Shown here in pieces: positions 56,293 to 60,877 of a DNA stretch of 60,877 nucleotides. Numbering within the stretch: position 1 is the stretch's first letter; the number at the start of each line of letters is the position of its first letter. The notes beneath the pieces are model-generated. The model saw nothing but the letters and a program-made list of their open reading frames with translations. It was not told the DNA's origin and searched no databases. The translations under genes were made by a program, and so were the position numbers. Source of the stretch: a virus; the IMG/VR virus record IMGVR_UViG_3300035698_015781, positions 1-60,877 of that record, one strand, 5' to 3'.

Positions 56293-56556
56293 CTATTTAA
56301 AATATGTTTCTATTCTTTTAATTTTCTTGTATCTACCAGGTAATCGCTTATTGTTAATTATCTTACACTCAGACACATAAAAAAAGCCACCTTGTTTATC
56401 TATTATTTCGGACGTTGTTTCGTCTATTATTTTTTCATAAAAATCAGCAAATTCATCCTCACCAGGTCAAGTCTTATGATGAATCATTCCGCTTTCCGTC
56501 ATTATTTTTCTCTCAGCCGATGTTCATTCTGTAATTAGATCTGTCAGTTTTATCAT
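56293..56556 (-). CDS. Hypothetical protein with LTDLITEW opening
   Basis: 87 residues: MIKLTDLITEWTSAERKIMT and a body with HHKTWPGEDEFADFYEKIID and GGFFYVSECKIINNKRLPGR. UGA Trp at TEW and KTW. The opening matches the FMDLITE-type segments. It ends at TAG just before the HNH gene. Confidence 0.5.
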
Positions 56557-56617
56557 AATTTAACTCAACTCCTCATTTATAAATATTAGAAATCTTAGGA
56601 TTTTGTTAAACAATTTT

Positions 56618-57103
56618 TTATCCTTCTTCTGATGTTCATGTTATCTCCAAATGATTAGGATCAGAATGAGTAGCAATATCATAACCATAAAAACTATCGA
56701 AGTTGGCTACTGACGATATTGCAAAATCAATTGTTTCGGCAGTATCATTTTGTACATTTCAATCTACATATGTATCACCTACTTCTTTAACTGTTATAGT
56801 TATCTTACCGGCAGGTTCTCCTGTATTTTCTAAAACAAAATTCGCACTTTTTCTAATTACTTCTTTTGCGTAGCGTCCGTTTGACCCACCAAATTCTAAT
56901 CTTACGACTGCATTAGTATTAATAGCAGGATTACCAACAGGGTCTGTTTTTGCCAGTGTAATACTGGTAGTATCTAAACTGAAGTCGTCTGGTAGAATCA
57001 CTGTTTGCCCTATATCATTTGCTAATTCTGCAGCAAGTTTTATGTCAGTAGTATAAACACCACTCTGAACAATTTGGCCTAATATTATCATATTCTTAGC
57101 CAT
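56618..57103 (-). CDS. Small virion-type protein after the fibre gene
   Basis: 161 residues, MAKNMIILGQIVQSGVYTTD to TWTSEEG, beta-rich with ILPDDFSLDTTSITLAKTDP, VRLEFGGSNGRY and KITITVKEVGDTYVDW (UGA Trp). It is the first gene after the giant fibre and so could be a fibre partner. No family is recognised. Confidence 0.55.
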
Positions 57104-57107
57104 CTAA

Positions 57108-60100
57108 CTATCAATCCTCTTCTAATCTATTTATTCTATTTTTTAGATCACTGATTTCTACTTGTTGTTCTTTAATGGCATTTACTAATAGTGGAATAAT
57201 TTTATGATATTCTAATGCAAGATATCCTGATTTTCTTTCTACTACTGCTTCAGGGAGTACTTTTTGTACATCTTGTGCAATTAAACCAACATCGTGGGTA
57301 TTATGTAGTCTTTTATTATCTGAATAATCTCAATCAAATTCATATCCTGTTAATTCATTAACTTTACATGTAGACTCAGATATCGGAATTAAATTATCTT
57401 TTAATCTTCTATCCGAAGTATGATTAGCCGTAACATCACCCTCAGCGTAAATATTACCTACAGCATAAACATCACCGCTTGCTGAAAAATCACTTGCTGA
57501 AATCATTCCACTAGCATATATAGAAATATCATTTATAGTATCAGTAACATTCAAATAACCGCCGCCGCCGTAAACAAATCCTGGTCCCGCGAGGTGTTGC
57601 ATAGTTATACTTGTGGCGGCAAATCCTATTTTTTTTTCTTCTGAATCATAAGATCCAGTAATTTGCATTACGAACTGTGCTGGATTGCCGGCTCCTACAG
57701 TTGAAACAATGTTAAAAGACTCTGAAACCCTTGAAATTCAATAGCCACATCACGATGAATCCGTATTTGAATAAGGAAAACCAATTGCTTCTACATTATC
57801 AGTAAAACTATATGATCCTGTTAATAATAATACACCGTTTTCAATTTTAATGGCGGGAGCGGATTCAATTGGTCCAGGATAATTAAGAATATTGGACGCA
57901 TCAACACCAATTTTTATATTTGGATTAGATTCACCAGCTTTATAAAATCTCAAGTCAGCAGTCTCACTAGATACAATTATTCTTTGATAACTTGTTAAAC
58001 CAAAGGCACCAGAACCACTTTTTATTTCTATTTTAGGAGTACTTGTATCTAATAATATACTTTTATCGCCAGTAGATTGAATATTGGTAGAATTAATCGT
58101 TCAACCACCAATATTACCGATTGTGGCATTAATCGAACCGCTGAACCAAGCATCTGATGCAGACACAACACCATTCTCTAATAAGAAATTAGAACTAGAA
58201 ATGATTATATCACTTCCATCTCACTTTAAATACTTAGTAGCATCTCCAATATTGAGTTGATATTCAGAAATACCATCATAGCCCATAAAAATACCAGCTT
58301 TGGTTGTATCATAAGAAGATTTATCATTGAAATACATTATCTTCTTATCGGCATTTAAAACGATATCAGAACCAGAACTAAGAGATACATCACTAATGGT
58401 TCATCCACCAATATTACCAGCTTCTGAGGTAACTGTACCACTAAACCATGCGTTCGATGCTGATATATTACCATCTTCTAATAAGAAATTAGAACTAGAA
58501 ATATATACATCATCCCCTGAAGCTGTAAAATTTTCAACATTTATATTAACATTCGATCCACTAATACTCATCTGACCAGTATCATACCAATAATTTCCAT
58601 CATTAATAAATATACCATCATTTGAACCACTACTACCACTTCCGATTACCATATCACCGACATGAATTTTACCAGTAAACGAACCAGTATCAGCAGTTAT
58701 AGCTCCTTCTAAAAATACATTTTCTGCTCATAGACCAAATCCTGGCGAACTACTTCCGTATACTTTATCAGATGATAATCCTGATAAATTACCTAAGCGT
58801 AATTTATGACCTATATCTTCTCAACCACTACCAGTTCTCTCTCATACGTCCATATATGGGGTACCAGTATCAGAAGGATCTGCATTAAATTTAATATAAC
58901 CACTGCCGCTTGCTGCGAGTGAAACAAAAACTTGTCCTCTTTTTAAAGTATCAGCTACACCATAATCTATACTAGTATCTGTAAATAATCAACTGTATAA
59001 ATCATCGTAGGTTGGTGGATTACTTACACCTCTTTCTACATAAAATTTATTACTTGCTGTATCAATATTTTCAATTTCTAATATCTCTACTAAATACTCA
59101 CCATCTGAGTATGCTTTAGTAGTTAGAAACTCGCCTATTACAAAACCATCTACACTATTGACACTCATTGTTGTATCTGTATGAACAATATCAGAAGTTA
59201 AAATAGTTGTATTAGAAATGATAACTTGACTTCCAATTGCATTAATAGTATCTCTTACCATTCCAACAGAAGATAGAATACCTCTTATAGTTACATCATT
59301 GAATTCTGCGGCTCCTGATGAACTAATAATTCAACCTGTTGGTTCTTCTTCGTTTATACTAGCATAGTCCGTAGTTTTTATAGTTCCACTACTATTTATT
59401 ACAATATTTGAAGATGTTAATTGAGTAGGATTTATACTTCAACCGCCAATATTACCAGTATCAGCATGAATACTACCACTTAATCATGCATTTGAAGCTG
59501 AAACATTACCAGTATGATCTACTAAAAAATTACTACTACTTAAAGCATAAGCTTGAGAACTATCACCTATTTCGAACCCTGTTGTTGAGAGACTATTCGA
59601 TGTTATTGTTCAACCACCTATTATGCCTCCAGTCGAAGCATTAATATAACTCGCGTAAAGTGAACCTGATATTAATGCTGAACTTGCTGTTATTTGTCCA
59701 CTATCCCCACGAAGTATCAAATTATTATTAGAACTCGATATAGCTGTTTCTGTTATTGCAAAACTACCAATTGTTCCTACAGTAGCATGTATCGACCCAG
59801 ATATGATGACATCAGTTCCAATATTCAAGATACTACCGTCATAATCAATACCAGAACTCCCACCAGCTCTAAATTTAGGTGTAGTATCGTCTAGAATGAA
59901 ATAGTTATCTGTATCTATTTTCATACCTTTACTATCTGTGTCAAATAATCCAAATGCTACAGTTCCAGCATTTACTTCACCAGTAAATTTACCTGATTCG
60001 GCCACTATTTGGCCGGTAAAATGGCCAGAAGAAGCAGATATAGATCCACTAATTACAGCATTACTAGCAGTTAGATCACCGGCGTTACTTACAAAGAAAT

Positions 60101-60877
60101 TACTACTACTTATCTCACCATCTGCTGTTAATTTTAAATTATTATTTACTATTTCATTATTTAATATATTTCAATTACCGATGTAACCAGCTGAAGCACT
60201 TATTGTTCCATCAAATCATGCGTTTGAGGCTGAAACATTACCTGATACGTCAACACTAAAATTATCTGTACTTATCTGTATTTTATCATCAATAAATTTT
60301 ATATAACCATCATCATGGGCACCGGCAACAAATTCTCCAGAACCACTTAAATATATTCCATTAAAACTACTAAATGTCTGATTAATAACATCACTACCTA
60401 ATTGAACCCTACCGCCATCATTAGAATCAACAATAATTGTAGAACTAGTTAAATGAAAATTATCACTATTAATCTGTATATCTGATGCAGTAATAATTAA
60501 ATGATCAGATTTTATAAATAAGTTTTCTTTATCTCATACAATATATTCATTAATATCACCAACTCTAAATTGACCAGAGCCTGACATATATATGCCATCG
60601 CCGCCTAATTCAGAAATTGACATAGATGAGTTTGGATCACCCAATGAAATATATTCATCGGTACTATTTATAACAACATTACTACTCGATATTTGATCAC
60701 CATCTATCATCCATCCACCAATAGAACCAACTGTAGCATTAATACCACCTTCTAAATAAGCTGAACCTGATGCATATAATCCATAACCAGCTAAAGCACC
60801 AAAAACGTCTGAAGTAATACCAGATAATTTTCCTAATCTTACTTTTATATAATCTGATTGTGAAACATTTTGTCAAC
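57108..60877 (-). CDS. Giant tail fibre with S74 chaperone end (5' part outside window)
   Basis: At least 1256 residues are in frame through many UGA codons to TAG. The chain repeats a module of the type NIGGW-xI-xxxx-ISSSNFL ... [10 protein letters not shown] (Trp mostly by UGA), typical of long phage fibres. The C-terminus has [16 protein letters not shown] and [20 protein letters not shown] followed by a coiled coil: the S74 intramolecular chaperone, which trimerises the fibre and cuts itself off at the Ser of SDRRLK. It recognises the host cell surface. It ends EEDW before TAG. The start lies to the right of the window. Confidence 0.85.

Noticed and set aside
263-60877. UGA as Gly (code 25) or UAG/UAA recoding
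   Set aside because: UGA columns align with Trp (RIWDCG, HSE, CGW). UAA and UAG are found only at gene ends in all confident genes.

Overview
This window is part of the genome of a tailed phage with a contractile tail, built on a T4-like morphogenesis plan and AT-rich. Every gene I could support lies on the minus strand, so transcription runs from high to low coordinates. Reading that way, the order is: a giant fibre with an S74 chaperone end, small DNA and zinc-binding proteins, an IscB nuclease with its omega RNA, lysis-type membrane proteins, large terminase (gp17-like), a portal (gp20-like) carrying three inteins, many small proteins sharing an N-terminal tag, prohead protease (gp21-like), fibre-like proteins, bS21, scaffold (gp22-like), major capsid (gp23-like), two homing-type genes, a block of about twenty small probable early genes, neck and connector proteins (gp13-, gp14- and gp15-like), an unusual tRNA, tail sheath (gp18-like) and the start of the tail tube (gp19-like).

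The window only makes sense if UGA is read as tryptophan in the structural genes. With the standard code the sheath, portal, terminase, capsid, protease and IscB all break into pieces. With UGA as Trp each becomes one full-length protein ending in UAA or UAG. The proof is internal: related homing endonucleases in this window carry UGG and UGA at the same aligned positions. A tRNA gene with anticodon UCA sits beside the sheath gene. It has Trp-type acceptor bases (A1-U72, G2-C71, G73) but an oversized variable arm.

The block at about 11.6-18.4 kb behaves differently. Its Trp codons are UGG, and UGA appears only at or near gene ends, once overlapping the next start codon as ATGA. Four near-identical promoters (GTTTAC, a 17-base spacer and TATAAT-like boxes) serve this block. 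The simplest reading is that these genes are expressed early under the host's standard code, while the recoded genes are expressed late. The block also encodes a secreted beta-helix protein with what looks like a type IX secretion sorting tail, plus two lipoproteins. This points to a host in or near the Bacteroidota and its relatives (FCB group). The host call is an inference.

Mobile genes are abundant: three EDxHD (Vsr-like) homing endonucleases, a further endonuclease-like protein fused to a DNA methyltransferase, two GIY-YIG genes, an HNH gene, three mini-inteins in the portal and IscB with omega RNA. They sit next to conserved structural genes. Around the protease, portal and capsid genes lie at least fifteen small genes that share an N-terminal segment resembling KKSELRKLIKEEI. 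A second family begins like MENLRKLLNEFK. By analogy with T4 internal head proteins, these may be capsid-targeting tags cut off by the prohead protease. No stretch longer than 300 bases is left without a gene.
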